A stretch of DNA of 64,000 bases from JACSRF01 sp963695505 (GTDB lineage Bacteria > Chloroflexota > Anaerolineae > Promineifilales > Promineifilaceae). A model generated the notes under the pieces. That model was not told where the DNA came from. It worked only from the letters and a program-made list of their open reading frames with translations, and did not search any database. Location: positions 434,001 to 498,000 of the forward strand of contig CAVOGX010000014.1 in assembly GCA_963695505.1 (NCBI GenBank), in the 5' to 3' direction. The translations under genes and the position numbers were made by a program. Every line of letters begins with the position of its first letter. Positions within the stretch are counted from its first letter, which is position 1. Positions 1-8,093 of the stretch are shown here, in pieces.

Positions 1-1
1 G

Positions 2-283
2 CCCATCGCCTGCCCCTGGGAGACGCTGATGGCCAAGCACGCCTTGCTGGACGAAACGGACAGCCTGCTGGAAGCGGCCATTGAAATTGCCCAAAAACAA
101 GACACCTTGTCCACCTCCTATTTGCAGCGCCGCCTGCGCATTGGTTTCCCTCGCGCAGCGCGCATTATGGAGCACCTGTACGAGATGGGGCTGGTGGAAG
201 ACCCGAAATCGGGCGGCAAAACGCGCAAAAGCTACGTCAGCGAAGATGATGATCCGCTGGAGACTCTGCTGTCTGAACATTAA
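2..283 (+). CDS. ftsK: DNA translocase FtsK, C-terminal gamma domain (partial)
   Basis: The reading frame is open from the window edge to the stop at 281-283, so only the last ~94 residues of a longer protein are present. They form the winged-helix gamma domain that lets the FtsK motor read oriented chromosomal sequences during dimer resolution and septation. The stretch TSYLQRRLRIGFPRAARIM, followed by a short hydrophobic helix and MGLVE, is the family signature. The acidic tail DPLETLLSEH is variable. No start can be assigned; the Met at 29 is internal. SpoIIIE would look the same in this domain. Confidence 0.9.
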   Translation, partial: PIACPWETLMAKHALLDETDSLLEAAIEIAQKQDTLSTSYLQRRLRIGFPRAARIMEHLYEMGLVEDPKSGGKTRKSYVSEDDDPLETLLSEH

Positions 284-362
284 CTACCCGTTATGCCCGT
301 TAGGAATCCGCAGCGGGTCTCAGTATAATGTCGTAAACACCAATTGATGCTGGAGTGCGTGC

Positions 363-1322
363 ATGAAGATAAAGCAAAAGCGATTCACCAATTTTGCCTG
401 GTTTGTGGTGGCCTACACGGTGGCCGTCATTTTGTGGGGCGCCTTTGTGCGGGCCACGGGGTCTGGCGCCGGCTGTGGCAGCCATTGGCCCTCTTGCAAC
501 GGGCAAATCATCCCCCGTCCGGAACAAATCGAAACTATTATTGAATTTTTTCACCGCATTACCAGCGCCTTGAATGGCCTGCTGGTTATTGGCCTGGTGT
601 GGGGGAGCTTCCGGCTCTTTGCCAAAGGGCACCCGGCGCGGCGCGGCGCAGTGCTCTCGCTGGTATTCATCATCATCGAGGGGCTGTTGGGCGCGGCCCT
701 GGTGCGCTTTGAGTGGGTGGTGGACAATGTGTCCATTGGTCGGGTGATCGCATCCGGCGTGCACCTGATCAACACCTCTATTTTGCTATCGGTGATTGCT
801 TTTACGGCATGGGCGGCAGGAAACAACAAACCCTTGCGCTGGAAAAATCAGGGCGTGGTGGGCTGGCTATTGGGCGTGGCTTTTGTCTGGTATCTGCTGC
901 TCAGCGCCACGGGGGCCATTGCCGCCCTGGGCAATACGGTGTTTCCGGCAGAATCGCTGGCAGCCGGGCTGGCCGCGGACTTTAACCCGGCATCCCATTT
1001 TCTGATTCGCTTGCGCGTGTGGCACCCGGTAATTGCCATAGGGCTGGGCATGTACCTGGTGCTGATGGGTACGGCCGTTGCCACCCAACGTCCCTCTGCC
1101 AAAACCAGGCAGTACGCTCGTTTCCTGAAGATTATTTTCGGGGTGCAGCTTGTGGCAGGTTTTGTTAACTTGCTGCTGCTAGCCCCCGTGTGGATGCAAA
1201 TTGTGCATTTGCTGCTGGCCAACCTGGTGTTGCTGGGTCTGATTTTGCTCAGCTTTGAGGCCCTTTCTCAGGAGCAGCCTGCCGTTGAGAAGGTGTCTCT
1301 GGCCGCACAAACTGGCGATTGA
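363..1322 (+). CDS. ctaA: Heme A synthase, COX15/CtaA family
   Basis: 319 residues with about eight membrane segments, the usual CtaA size. It converts heme O to heme A in the cytoplasmic membrane, for aa3-type cytochrome oxidases. The first extracytoplasmic loop has the Cys pair (C38, C45) in GCGSHWPSCNG and the E61-x2-H64 motif in EFFHRITSA. Further conserved His residues are in ASGVHLINTS, LRVWHPVIA and MQIVHLLLAN, the heme and substrate ligands expected in the two four-helix halves. GGAG lies 7 nt before the ATG. The gene stands alone, and the space behind it is a heptamer-repeat array. No oxidase genes are in the window. Confidence 0.93.
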   Translation: MKIKQKRFTNFAWFVVAYTVAVILWGAFVRATGSGAGCGSHWPSCNGQIIPRPEQIETIIEFFHRITSALNGLLVIGLVWGSFRLFAKGHPARRGAVLSLVFIIIEGLLGAALVRFEWVVDNVSIGRVIASGVHLINTSILLSVIAFTAWAAGNNKPLRWKNQGVVGWLLGVAFVWYLLLSATGAIAALGNTVFPAESLAAGLAADFNPASHFLIRLRVWHPVIAIGLGMYLVLMGTAVATQRPSAKTRQYARFLKIIFGVQLVAGFVNLLLLAPVWMQIVHLLLANLVLLGLILLSFEALSQEQPAVEKVSLAAQTGD

Positions 1323-1409
1323 GAACGGTGTGCGGTTGTTGGTGAACGGTCAACGGTTAGCAGCTCACCGTTCATTGTTAATTGTTCATTGTTCATTGTT
1401 TAATTGAAA
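1323..1409. repeat. Degenerate heptamer array between ctaA and the DUF72 gene
   Basis: The whole gap from the ctaA stop to the next ATG reads as 7-bp units. The first part uses GGTTGTT, GGTGAAC, GGTCAAC and GGTTAGC; the second uses TTCATTG, TTAATTG, TTCATTG, TTCATTG. Unit length is kept while the unit sequence drifts. No promoter or terminator is evident within it. Confidence 0.8.
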
Positions 1410-2195
1410 ATGGAATGGTATCTCGGCACCATGGGATTTGCGTATGAACAGTGGCGCAACGGCGTCTTCTACCCCGCTGGCATGGCGCAGCCCCAGTTTC
1501 TCCCCTATTACAGCCGACTTTTTAACGCCGTGGAGATGGATTCCACCTTTTACGCCACGCCAGCCCCCGACATTGTGCATCGCTGGATGCAGGTGACTTC
1601 CCCCGATTTCAAAATTTCGCCCAAAGTGCCGCGGCGCATTACCCACGAGCTGCGGCTGATTAACGCCCAGGAAGAATTTGCCCATTTTCTAGATACCATG
1701 CGCCTGCTGGGGTCGAATTTGGGGGCGATTGTGCTGCAGTTTCCCCCCGACTTTACTTTTGAGAGCGTGGGCGCGCTGATCCGCTTTTTTCCACTGCTGC
1801 CCAAGGATTTGCGCTTTGCGGTGGAGTTCCGGCACAAGTCGTGGCATCGCCCGGAAACGGCCGTTCTGCTCTCACAGCACAGCGTCTGCTGGGCGGCCGC
1901 CGACTACATTCACCTGCCCAAGAAGCTGCACCGCACCACCGACTTCCTCTACCTGCGCTTCATTGGCCCCCACGGGCAGTTTGCCAGCAAAGACCGGGAG
2001 CTGGTGGACAAAACGGCCGACCTGCAAGGGTGGTACGCGCAAATCAAGCCCCACCTGGACGAGGTAACGGCCGTGTACGCTTTCTTCAACAATGACTACG
2101 CCGGTTTCTCCCCCGCCACCTGCAACAAGTTCAAGCGCATTGTGGGCATTGCCCCGGATGAGATACGGCCGTTACAGCAGGGCCGCCTTTTCTAA
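1410..2195 (+). CDS. DUF72 domain protein (YecE-like)
   Basis: About 261 residues, a full-length DUF72 (YecE) TIM-barrel-like protein of unknown biochemical role. Family marks are the N-terminal WYLGTMGFAYEQWRNGVFYP, the EMDSTFYATPAP block, FKISPKVPRRITHE and the C-terminal FFNNDYAGFSPATC. The ATG at 1410 opens the conserved MEWYLGTMGF start; an in-frame TTG two codons earlier lies in the repeat array and is less likely. No clear ribosome binding site is present because the array runs up to the start. Confidence 0.9.
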   Translation: MEWYLGTMGFAYEQWRNGVFYPAGMAQPQFLPYYSRLFNAVEMDSTFYATPAPDIVHRWMQVTSPDFKISPKVPRRITHELRLINAQEEFAHFLDTMRLLGSNLGAIVLQFPPDFTFESVGALIRFFPLLPKDLRFAVEFRHKSWHRPETAVLLSQHSVCWAAADYIHLPKKLHRTTDFLYLRFIGPHGQFASKDRELVDKTADLQGWYAQIKPHLDEVTAVYAFFNNDYAGFSPATCNKFKRIVGIAPDEIRPLQQGRLF

Positions 2196-2219
2196 CAGCT
2201 CTGAAGAAACTGCCAGTAG

Positions 2220-2272
2220 CCAATACCAGTATCGGATGAGTATAATACAAGCCTATCCGATACCGATATTGG
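2220..2272 (+). promoter_or_regulatory. Palindromic operator with embedded -10 box, upstream of the Fic gene
   Basis: Two 18-nt arms at 2220-2237 and 2255-2272 are reverse complements at 16 of 18 positions, with core GTATCGGAT / ATCCGATAC. The 17-nt spacer contains a perfect TATAAT (2241-2246). A dimeric regulator on the arms would occlude the promoter. The Fic start codon lies 8 nt past the right arm. The Fic protein carries its own C-terminal helix-turn-helix-like domain, so autorepression is a reasonable inference. Confidence 0.7.
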
Positions 2273-2280
2273 AGCGAATA

Positions 2281-3216
2281 ATGCTAGAAACACGCCTGTT
2301 AGCGCGAATTCAAGCGAAGAAAAAACAGCTAGACGAATTACGGCCGTTACCCGCTGCAGCCGTACGCCGCTTGAACGAGCAATTAACTCTAGAATGGATT
2401 TACAACTCCAATGCCATCGAGGGCAGCACCCTCACGCTGCGGGAGACGCAGCTCATCCTGGAGCAGGGCATCACCATTGGCGGCAAAAGCCTGCGCGAGC
2501 ATTTTGAAGTCATCAATCACCAGGAAGCAATTAAACTGGTCGAATCCCTGGCGACAGGTCAAGAACCGCTCAGCGCCTATCACGTGCGGCAGATCCACAC
2601 CCTGATACTGGCGCGAATTGATGATGAGAACGCCGGACGATACCGGCAGGTACCGGTGCGCATTGCTGGAGCCGCTCACGAACCCGCCCCGCCCTGGGAT
2701 ATTCCGGCACAAATGAACGGGTGGGCTACCTGGGTGCAAACGCAAGAAGGCCGCTTGGATCCAGTTGAACTGGCGGCAGCAGCCCATCACCGGCTGGTGG
2801 CCATTCATCCCTTTATTGACGGCAACGGCCGTACTGCCCGCCTGATCATGAATTTGCTGCTGCTTCGGGCCGGCTTTCCTCCGGCCATTATCGCCCGCGC
2901 TAACCGGCAGCAATACTACCGCGTCCTGGCCCAGGCTGATGGCGGCAGGCTACAGCCCCTCGTTAACTTTGTGGGCCGCGCCGTCGAGCGCAGCCTGATG
3001 CTGTACCTGGAAGCGTGTACGCCGCAAACGGCGCCACCGCCGCCAGAAGATGAATGGCTGCCTCTGCGTGAAGCAGCCAAATTTGTCTCTTACAGTCAGG
3101 ATTATTTAAGTTTACTGGCCCGTACCGGGCGGCTGGAAGCAATTAAACGCGGCCGGGTCTGGCACACCACACAGCAGGCGTTGGCAGCCTACCTGGAATC
3201 GGTTGAGAAAGGATAG
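2281..3216 (+). CDS. Fic/DOC family protein with N-terminal inhibitory motif and C-terminal HTH
   Basis: 311 residues. The Fic core HPFIDGNGRTAR (H176-R187) is intact, as expected of an AMP-transferring enzyme that modifies target proteins. The N-terminal helix carries the inhibitory motif SNAIEG (S43-G48), matching the (S/T)xxxE(G/N) pattern that blocks ATP binding in class II Fic proteins. Residues ~262-308 (PLREAAKFVSYSQDYLSLL then GRLEAIKRGRVW) look like an excisionase/MerR-type helix-turn-helix. I chose the ATG at 2281 because GGAG lies just upstream and longer forms would run through the operator into the DUF72 gene. The active-site codons for NGR are one of the ACGGCCGT sites. No partner antitoxin is visible. 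Confidence 0.9.
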   Translation: MLETRLLARIQAKKKQLDELRPLPAAAVRRLNEQLTLEWIYNSNAIEGSTLTLRETQLILEQGITIGGKSLREHFEVINHQEAIKLVESLATGQEPLSAYHVRQIHTLILARIDDENAGRYRQVPVRIAGAAHEPAPPWDIPAQMNGWATWVQTQEGRLDPVELAAAAHHRLVAIHPFIDGNGRTARLIMNLLLLRAGFPPAIIARANRQQYYRVLAQADGGRLQPLVNFVGRAVERSLMLYLEACTPQTAPPPPEDEWLPLREAAKFVSYSQDYLSLLARTGRLEAIKRGRVWHTTQQALAAYLESVEKG

Positions 3217-3352
3217 CGATTTGAAAAAGGTCTATTGGGTTAGCCATTGCGATATAGCCGCATGTTTTAACATTTTGAAACCACGTGTTATGTTAAACAA
3301 TTCGTGTTGGTATCTGCGCTTTGAAGTATGTTTTTCGTAAAACCGAATAAAA

Positions 3353-4258
3353 ATGTCCCTGCTACAAAATCCAATCAAAGTCATTGACCAGATCGGTTGG
3401 TACATTGAAAACCAACCTCTAGAAAGATTCCCAGGCGCTTTTTTAATTGCAGCTGGTAATCTATCTCGCCAGCTACTCGAGCAAATACTATTCATTTTGG
3501 CCTTTTATAGTGGGATGCCAAATGAAATGTACATGAAAGATAATCTGCAGTTAAAGACTGCATATGTTGTTTTAAATGCACTTAAAAAATCGCATCCAAC
3601 ACATAAATTGACTTACTTAGAACTTGCCAAGCGCCGAGGGTCAAGAATTCATAAATTCTCTCAAAATCCAAGTTCCTTAGACAAGTGGCGCGAGGAGTTT
3701 AATGAACCATCCCACTATCGCAACCCAGCAGCACGTAGCATTATGAGAGAAAATCATATTCTTAATTTCATTCAACAAATGCGAAATCTCTTTGATGAGC
3801 TTGATTCGCACTTAATAACTGCCGCTGTTAATGAATTGTGTTCAGGAAGAAATATAAAGGCAATTCTGGTTGATGATAAGAATAATACACCCGGGGTACA
3901 AATAGATTTGATTGTAACACCAAAGGATTTGAAACTAACCGATAAAGGGATCGAATTAGTTTCCCCTCCTATACCAATGCAAGTTATCCCAGATGATAAA
4001 GAAGTGCCTCTTACCTGGACAAACAAAATTGTTCTTGTCCAACATTCAGTTGGAATGATTATCCATGGACGCTTCATAACAAAGTCGGGGAATCCGGTTA
4101 ATCTTTCTAGTTCTAAGACGGTTCTTGATAGCTTCACAAGTACGCCAGAAGAATTAAACCAGCTTAATCGCCGATTACGTGAGTTGGGATGTCTAGTTGT
4201 TAAGAAGGGTGAGCGTGATTTACCAAATACCAACAGGAGAGCGAAAAATGCAGAGTAA
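3353..4258 (+). CDS. Unrecognised AT-rich gene
   Basis: 301 residues, clearly AT-richer than its neighbours and free of the ACGGCCGT motif, which suggests recent acquisition. I do not recognise a family. The N-terminal ~140 residues look helical (LIAAGNLSRQLLEQILFIL, later NHILNFIQQMRNLFDELDS); the C-terminal half has beta-like stretches (GVQIDLIVTPKDLKLTDKG). There is no signal peptide or membrane span. No good Shine-Dalgarno precedes the ATG. Its last 11 nt overlap the start of the DUF1801 gene, so the two are probably translated from one mRNA. The preceding 136 bases (3217-3352) are AT-rich without a clear signal. Confidence 0.6.
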   Translation: MSLLQNPIKVIDQIGWYIENQPLERFPGAFLIAAGNLSRQLLEQILFILAFYSGMPNEMYMKDNLQLKTAYVVLNALKKSHPTHKLTYLELAKRRGSRIHKFSQNPSSLDKWREEFNEPSHYRNPAARSIMRENHILNFIQQMRNLFDELDSHLITAAVNELCSGRNIKAILVDDKNNTPGVQIDLIVTPKDLKLTDKGIELVSPPIPMQVIPDDKEVPLTWTNKIVLVQHSVGMIIHGRFITKSGNPVNLSSSKTVLDSFTSTPEELNQLNRRLRELGCLVVKKGERDLPNTNRRAKNAE

Positions 4259-4613
4259 AGCAAGCCGTGTCGACGATTACCTGAAAGAAGTTCCAGAAAA
4301 CCGGCTGGAAGCATTAGCCCATTTGCGGAAATTGTGCCTGGATATCCTGGATGGTTTCGAAGAAACGATGGAATATGGGATGCCTAGTTACAAGAGAAAG
4401 GGTGGGGAAATTGAAGTCGCGTTTGCCAGCCAGAAAAACTATATCTCGTTTTACGTGCTCAAAGAAGACGTTCTCAACCAGCATCGGGAAGCCCTGGCCG
4501 GTTTGAGCCTGGGCAAAGGTTGCATTCGCTATAAAAAGCCCGAGCAAATTGATTTCACCGTTGTGGAACAACTTCTCACTGCCAGCCGCCAATCTGACAG
4601 CGAGATTTGTTAA
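4248..4613 (+). CDS. DUF1801 family protein
   Basis: 121 residues. The pattern of a helical N-terminus (VDDYLKEVPENRLEALAHLRKL), then ETMEYGMPSYKRKG, FASQKNYISFYVL and GKGCIRYKKPEQID is that of DUF1801/YdhG-like small proteins, whose biochemical role is unknown. The ATG at 4248 has AGGAGA 7 nt upstream and lies inside the end of the preceding gene (11-nt overlap), indicating coupling. An in-frame start at 4197 is less likely because its added residues are just the other frame of the upstream gene. Confidence 0.8.
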   Translation: MQSKASRVDDYLKEVPENRLEALAHLRKLCLDILDGFEETMEYGMPSYKRKGGEIEVAFASQKNYISFYVLKEDVLNQHREALAGLSLGKGCIRYKKPEQIDFTVVEQLLTASRQSDSEIC

Positions 4614-4643
4614 ATGATTATTTAAGGCAATATTGCTAACACG

Positions 4644-5666
4644 ATGCTCGAAAAACCGGACATTCCCGACGCCGCCATCATCGCTTGTTTGCAAGAGGCG
4701 TTTGGCCTGGACGTCGCCCTCCTGACCTTTCTGCCCCTGGGTGCTGACCAGGATACGGCCGTTTACCGGGCCACCACAGCCAACGAAACAGCCTACTTCG
4801 TCAAACTGCGCAGCGGCCCCTTTGATCAGGCCGCTGTGGCAGTGCCCAAATTCCTCAGCGACCAGGGCGTCAGGCAAATCATCCCCCCGTTACCCACCCA
4901 ATTCGGTCAGCTTTGGGCCGATCTCGGTCCCGGCAGACTCATTTTGTACCCCTTTGTCGTGGGTAAAAATGGCTTCCAGGTAAATTTGTCAGACCAGCAG
5001 CGCATCGAATTGGGCGCAGCCTTAAAGCGGCTGCATGCGGCCCAAATCCCCGCTTCCCTCACCCGCGGCGTGCGCCGGGAGGATTTCTCGCCCAGGTGGC
5101 GGGAGATTGTCACCGCTTTTCTGGCCCACCTTGAGGGCCGCTCCTTCACTGACCTTGTGGAGGTGGAAACGGCCGTTTTTCTACAAAGCAAGCGAGGGGA
5201 AACTCAGGAATTGGTAAGCCGCGCAGCTTCATTGGCCCGGCTGCTCCAGGCGCAGCCCCCGCCCTTCACCTTGTGCCATGGCGACATTCACGGCTGGAAC
5301 CTGCTGCTTGGCGAAGGCGGCAGTCTGTACATTGTCGATTGGGACACCCTGGTTTTCGCCCCCAAAGAGCGGGACTTAATGTTCGTGGGCTGCGGGCTGG
5401 GCGGGAATGGGCATACCCTGCAGGAAGAGGAGACCCTGTTCTACCAGGGGTATGGCCAAACCACGGTTCATTCCATCGCCCTGGCCTATTATCGCTACGA
5501 GCGGATCGTTGAAGATATCGCCGTCGAGTGCCAGCAAATATTTCTCTCAGACGAAGGAGGGGAAGATCGCAACCAGGCCCTGGCCTATTTGCAGTCCAAC
5601 TACGCGCCTGGCGGCGCTATTGACATGGCTTATCAAACCGACAAAATGGGGAAATTTACCTCCTAA
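4644..5666 (+). CDS. Aminoglycoside phosphotransferase (APH) family kinase
   Basis: 340 residues. The Brenner motif LCHGDIHGWNLLL and the metal-binding IVDWDTLVFAPKERDL identify an APH/choline-kinase-fold ATP-dependent small-molecule kinase. The form HGDIHGWN with a downstream PKERDLMFV resembles the spectinomycin (APH(9)) branch more than APH(3'), but the substrate cannot be read from sequence; homoserine, thiamine and antibiotic kinases share the fold. Residues ~34-55 hold the nucleotide-loop region (GADQDTAVYRA, then AYFVKL with the ATP-contacting Lys). The gene ends convergently with vapC, sharing 4 nt. Confidence 0.85.
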   Translation: MLEKPDIPDAAIIACLQEAFGLDVALLTFLPLGADQDTAVYRATTANETAYFVKLRSGPFDQAAVAVPKFLSDQGVRQIIPPLPTQFGQLWADLGPGRLILYPFVVGKNGFQVNLSDQQRIELGAALKRLHAAQIPASLTRGVRREDFSPRWREIVTAFLAHLEGRSFTDLVEVETAVFLQSKRGETQELVSRAASLARLLQAQPPPFTLCHGDIHGWNLLLGEGGSLYIVDWDTLVFAPKERDLMFVGCGLGGNGHTLQEEETLFYQGYGQTTVHSIALAYYRYERIVEDIAVECQQIFLSDEGGEDRNQALAYLQSNYAPGGAIDMAYQTDKMGKFTS

Positions 5667-6055
5667 TTCGTTTCCAGCGGGAACAAACTTAGCCCCGAAA
5701 ATGCGGCAAACTCTTTTTGGTTCAGGGTGACTAGCGTCAGCTTATGTTGCACGGCTGTAGCGGCAATAATCGCATCAGGAATACTCACAATCTGCCCCCC
5801 GCTCCGCGATATGCGCATAAAATCTCCCGCCCGATCCGCTACTTCTCCAGTCAGATCATAAGTTACAAACCGGGACAACAATTTTTGTGTGGCGTACCGC
5901 TCCTCCTCGTGCATGCCCACGTGAATTTCCAGGCGCGTAACGGCCGTAATACCCAACCTATCTGTGCGCCCCAACCCTAGCAGCAACGCCACAATTCGCC
6001 GGTTCCCGCGCAAATGGCGCACCACAATACCTGTGTCCAGCAGGTATCTACTCAT
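5663..6055 (-). CDS. vapC: PIN-domain ribonuclease toxin, VapC family
   Basis: 130 residues, the usual VapC length. The acidic metal-binding set of a PIN nuclease is present: D7 in YLLDTGIVV, E43 in TRLEIHVG and D94 in SIPDAIIAAT. VapC toxins cut tRNA or rRNA and are held inactive by the cognate VapB. The start overlaps the antitoxin gene by 8 nt, the standard coupled order antitoxin-toxin. The 3' end overlaps the convergent kinase gene by 4 nt. Confidence 0.88.
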   Translation of the reverse strand: MSRYLLDTGIVVRHLRGNRRIVALLLGLGRTDRLGITAVTRLEIHVGMHEEERYATQKLLSRFVTYDLTGEVADRAGDFMRISRSGGQIVSIPDAIIAATAVQHKLTLVTLNQKEFAAFSGLSLFPLETN

Positions 6056-6329
6056 CTTCCTCTCCAGACCAAGACTGGCGCAAAGTAATCAGCCAGGCAT
6101 CAATGTCCGTATCGTTTACCATATCGGGATGATGTTCATCACGCCACGCACCGGCCGCCTCTTCCAGGGCAGCCTGTTGTTCGGCCAGCGCCAACAGCAT
6201 CTCAATCGCTTCCGCAATGAAACTGCTGCGCTGGCGGGGGGGAATCCGTTCATCCAGGCGCACTAGTAGGTCATCTGGCAGAGTCACCGTTACCTTACGC
6301 TGGACGGCTATATTTGACTGATTAGACAT
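6048..6329 (-). CDS. vapB: Ribbon-helix-helix antitoxin, VapB-like
   Basis: 93 residues. Residues ~12-50 (KVTVTLPDDLLVRLDE, then SSFIAEAIEMLL) form a ribbon-helix-helix DNA-binding domain; the acidic C-terminal half (ALEEAAGAWRDEHHPD, DIDAWLITL) should wrap the toxin. It is expected to neutralise VapC and repress its own promoter. GGAGGT precedes the ATG by 8 nt. Confidence 0.88.
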   Translation of the reverse strand: MSNQSNIAVQRKVTVTLPDDLLVRLDERIPPRQRSSFIAEAIEMLLALAEQQAALEEAAGAWRDEHHPDMVNDTDIDAWLITLRQSWSGEEDE

Positions 6330-6357
6330 CCTGTTATACCTCCAAGTAGATGGCTTA

Positions 6358-6387
6358 ATCGTATCATGAAACGGTTGGCAGCGTCAA
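6358..6387 (-). promoter_or_regulatory. Promoter of vapBC
   Basis: Reading the minus strand, TTGACG (6387-6382) and TACGAT (6363-6358) are separated by 18 nt, and the antitoxin ATG follows 28 nt downstream. This is a good sigma-70 match by eye. Confidence 0.55.
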
Positions 6388-6401
6388 CGGCCATTTTCCA
6401 A

Positions 6402-6430
6402 ATAAAAAAGCCCCCGGCATAGCCGAGGGC
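6402..6430 (-). terminator. Rho-independent terminator after nuoN
   Basis: On the minus strand, GCCCTCGGC and GCCGGGGGC pair across a 3-nt loop with one G-U pair, followed at once by a run of six T. It lies 29 nt past the nuoN stop and closes the locus. Confidence 0.88.
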
Positions 6431-6458
6431 TGGTTCACAAGTTGAAAGCGGGTGTGGT

Positions 6459-7952
6459 TTACCCCCCTGCTAGAGTCATAACGCCGTTCAGCACCACCTC
6501 GCGCGTTACCTCAAACCAGGTCCCAGGCATGAAGCCCAGGAACAGGGTGAAGAATACGGTGACAGCAACGGCCGTTACCACCGCCGGGTGGCGCACACCG
6601 GTCAATTCCGCCTCGCCTTCCGTCATGTACATCAGGTATACCACCCGCAGGTAGTAGTAACCGGAGATCACGCTGGTCACCACGCCAATCAGCACCAGCC
6701 AGATCAAGTTGGGGCCGCTTTGTGATGCCTCAATGGCCGCGCGGAAGACGTAAAACTTGCCGGAGAAGCCCCCGGTAGGCGGCACCCCCGTCAAGGACAG
6801 CATGAAATAGGCCATCGCCAAAGCCAGAATGGGGTGCTGTTTCGCCATGCCTTTATAATCATCAAGCTGCAATCCCTCACCCATTTTGTGTTCCCTGGCC
6901 ATCACAATGGCAAAGGCACCCAGGGTGGTAAAGAGATAAGCAAACATATAGAACATGGCCGCGCTTAACCCTTCCGGCGAATTGCCGCTGGCGGCTACGG
7001 CAATCATGATGTACCCGGCGTGGGCGATGCTTGAATAGGCCAGCATGCGCTTGATGTTGGTTTGCATTATGGCCACCACGTTGCCAATGATCAAGGTCAG
7101 GGCGGCAATCACGGCTACTGCCGGAATCCAGGTGTCGCTAATTTCTGGCAATGCAGTGAGGAACACGCGCAGCATGGCCGCAAACCCGCCCACTTTCGCG
7201 CCCACGGACATAAAAGCGGTGACGATGGTTGGTGCGCCTTCATACACGTCTGGCGTCCACATGTGGAAGGGCGCCGCCGCCACCTTAAAACCTAGTCCCA
7301 CCAGCAAAAAGGCTACGCCGGCAAACCCCAAGGGTCCGCCAGTGGCAATACCCGCCAGCACGTCCGGCAGCGCCGTCGAGCCGGTAGCACCGTAGGTCAG
7401 GGCAATGCCAAAGACAAAAATGCCGGAGGAGAATGCGCCCAGCAGGAAATACTTCATAGCCGATTCTTCGGATTCGGGGCGCGGCCAGGCCAGCCCGGAC
7501 ATGATGTACAGAGGAATGGAGAGGATTTCCAGGGCTAGGAAGACCAAAATCAAGTCGTTAGCCATGCCCATGAGCATCATGCCGCTGATGGAAAAAAGCA
7601 GCAGCATATAAAACTCGGGGCGATCCAGGCCGGTACGCTCCAGGTAGTTGACGGCCAGCAATATGGTCAGGCCCCCGGTAATGAGGAAGATGAGGTTGAG
7701 GAAGGTGGCAAAATTGTCGACCACCAGCATAGGATGGCCCCCGGCGGGCGTGAAAGTACCGCCCTCAAAGTTCCACATCACGGCCGTTTGTGCAAAAGCG
7801 AGCACAATTCCTACGAGGCTCAGCCATGTGTACCACCCCTTACGCTCTTCGGGAATGAAGAACTCCAGCAGCATAATGAGCATCCCCCACCCCAGGATTA
7901 TGAGTACGGGGGAGAGGATGACGAGATAGATTGAAGGAACTTGGAACTCCAT
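6459..7952 (-). CDS. nuoN: NADH-quinone oxidoreductase subunit N
   Basis: 497 residues with about 14 membrane helices, full length for this antiporter-like proton-pumping subunit of complex I. The signature spans LAYSSIAHAGYIMIA and LSLTGVPPTGGFSGKFYVF, with the conserved Lys residues of the transmembrane charge relay (in LGFKVAAAPFHMWTPDVYEG and NIKRMLAYSS). It is intact. Unlike the usual order, it is separated from nuoM by a molybdopterin oxidoreductase gene and a metallophosphoesterase gene. Confidence 0.96.
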   Translation of the reverse strand: MEFQVPSIYLVILSPVLIILGWGMLIMLLEFFIPEERKGWYTWLSLVGIVLAFAQTAVMWNFEGGTFTPAGGHPMLVVDNFATFLNLIFLITGGLTILLAVNYLERTGLDRPEFYMLLLFSISGMMLMGMANDLILVFLALEILSIPLYIMSGLAWPRPESEESAMKYFLLGAFSSGIFVFGIALTYGATGSTALPDVLAGIATGGPLGFAGVAFLLVGLGFKVAAAPFHMWTPDVYEGAPTIVTAFMSVGAKVGGFAAMLRVFLTALPEISDTWIPAVAVIAALTLIIGNVVAIMQTNIKRMLAYSSIAHAGYIMIAVAASGNSPEGLSAAMFYMFAYLFTTLGAFAIVMAREHKMGEGLQLDDYKGMAKQHPILALAMAYFMLSLTGVPPTGGFSGKFYVFRAAIEASQSGPNLIWLVLIGVVTSVISGYYYLRVVYLMYMTEGEAELTGVRHPAVVTAVAVTVFFTLFLGFMPGTWFEVTREVVLNGVMTLAGG

Positions 7953-8022
7953 AATGTGCCCCTTGGTTACATTGATCTTTGCTTCACAAGTTTACCAGCT
8001 TCGGTAAACAGTAGCCACTGTT

Positions 8023-8093
8023 CAGCAGTCAGTCGTCAGTATCCGGTGGTCGGTAATGGCTGATTACTGGGAACCGATTACGATTACTTTTTC
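8023..8093. repeat. Heptamer array between the molybdopterin oxidoreductase and nuoN
   Basis: Successive 7-bp units CAGCAGT, CAGTCGT, CAGTATC, CGGTGGT, CGGTAAT, GGCTGAT, TACTGGG, AACCGAT, TACGATT can be read to the stop codon of the oxidoreductase gene (8084-8086). Forward (CGGTAAT) and inverted (ATTACCG-like) forms are both present. Confidence 0.75.
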
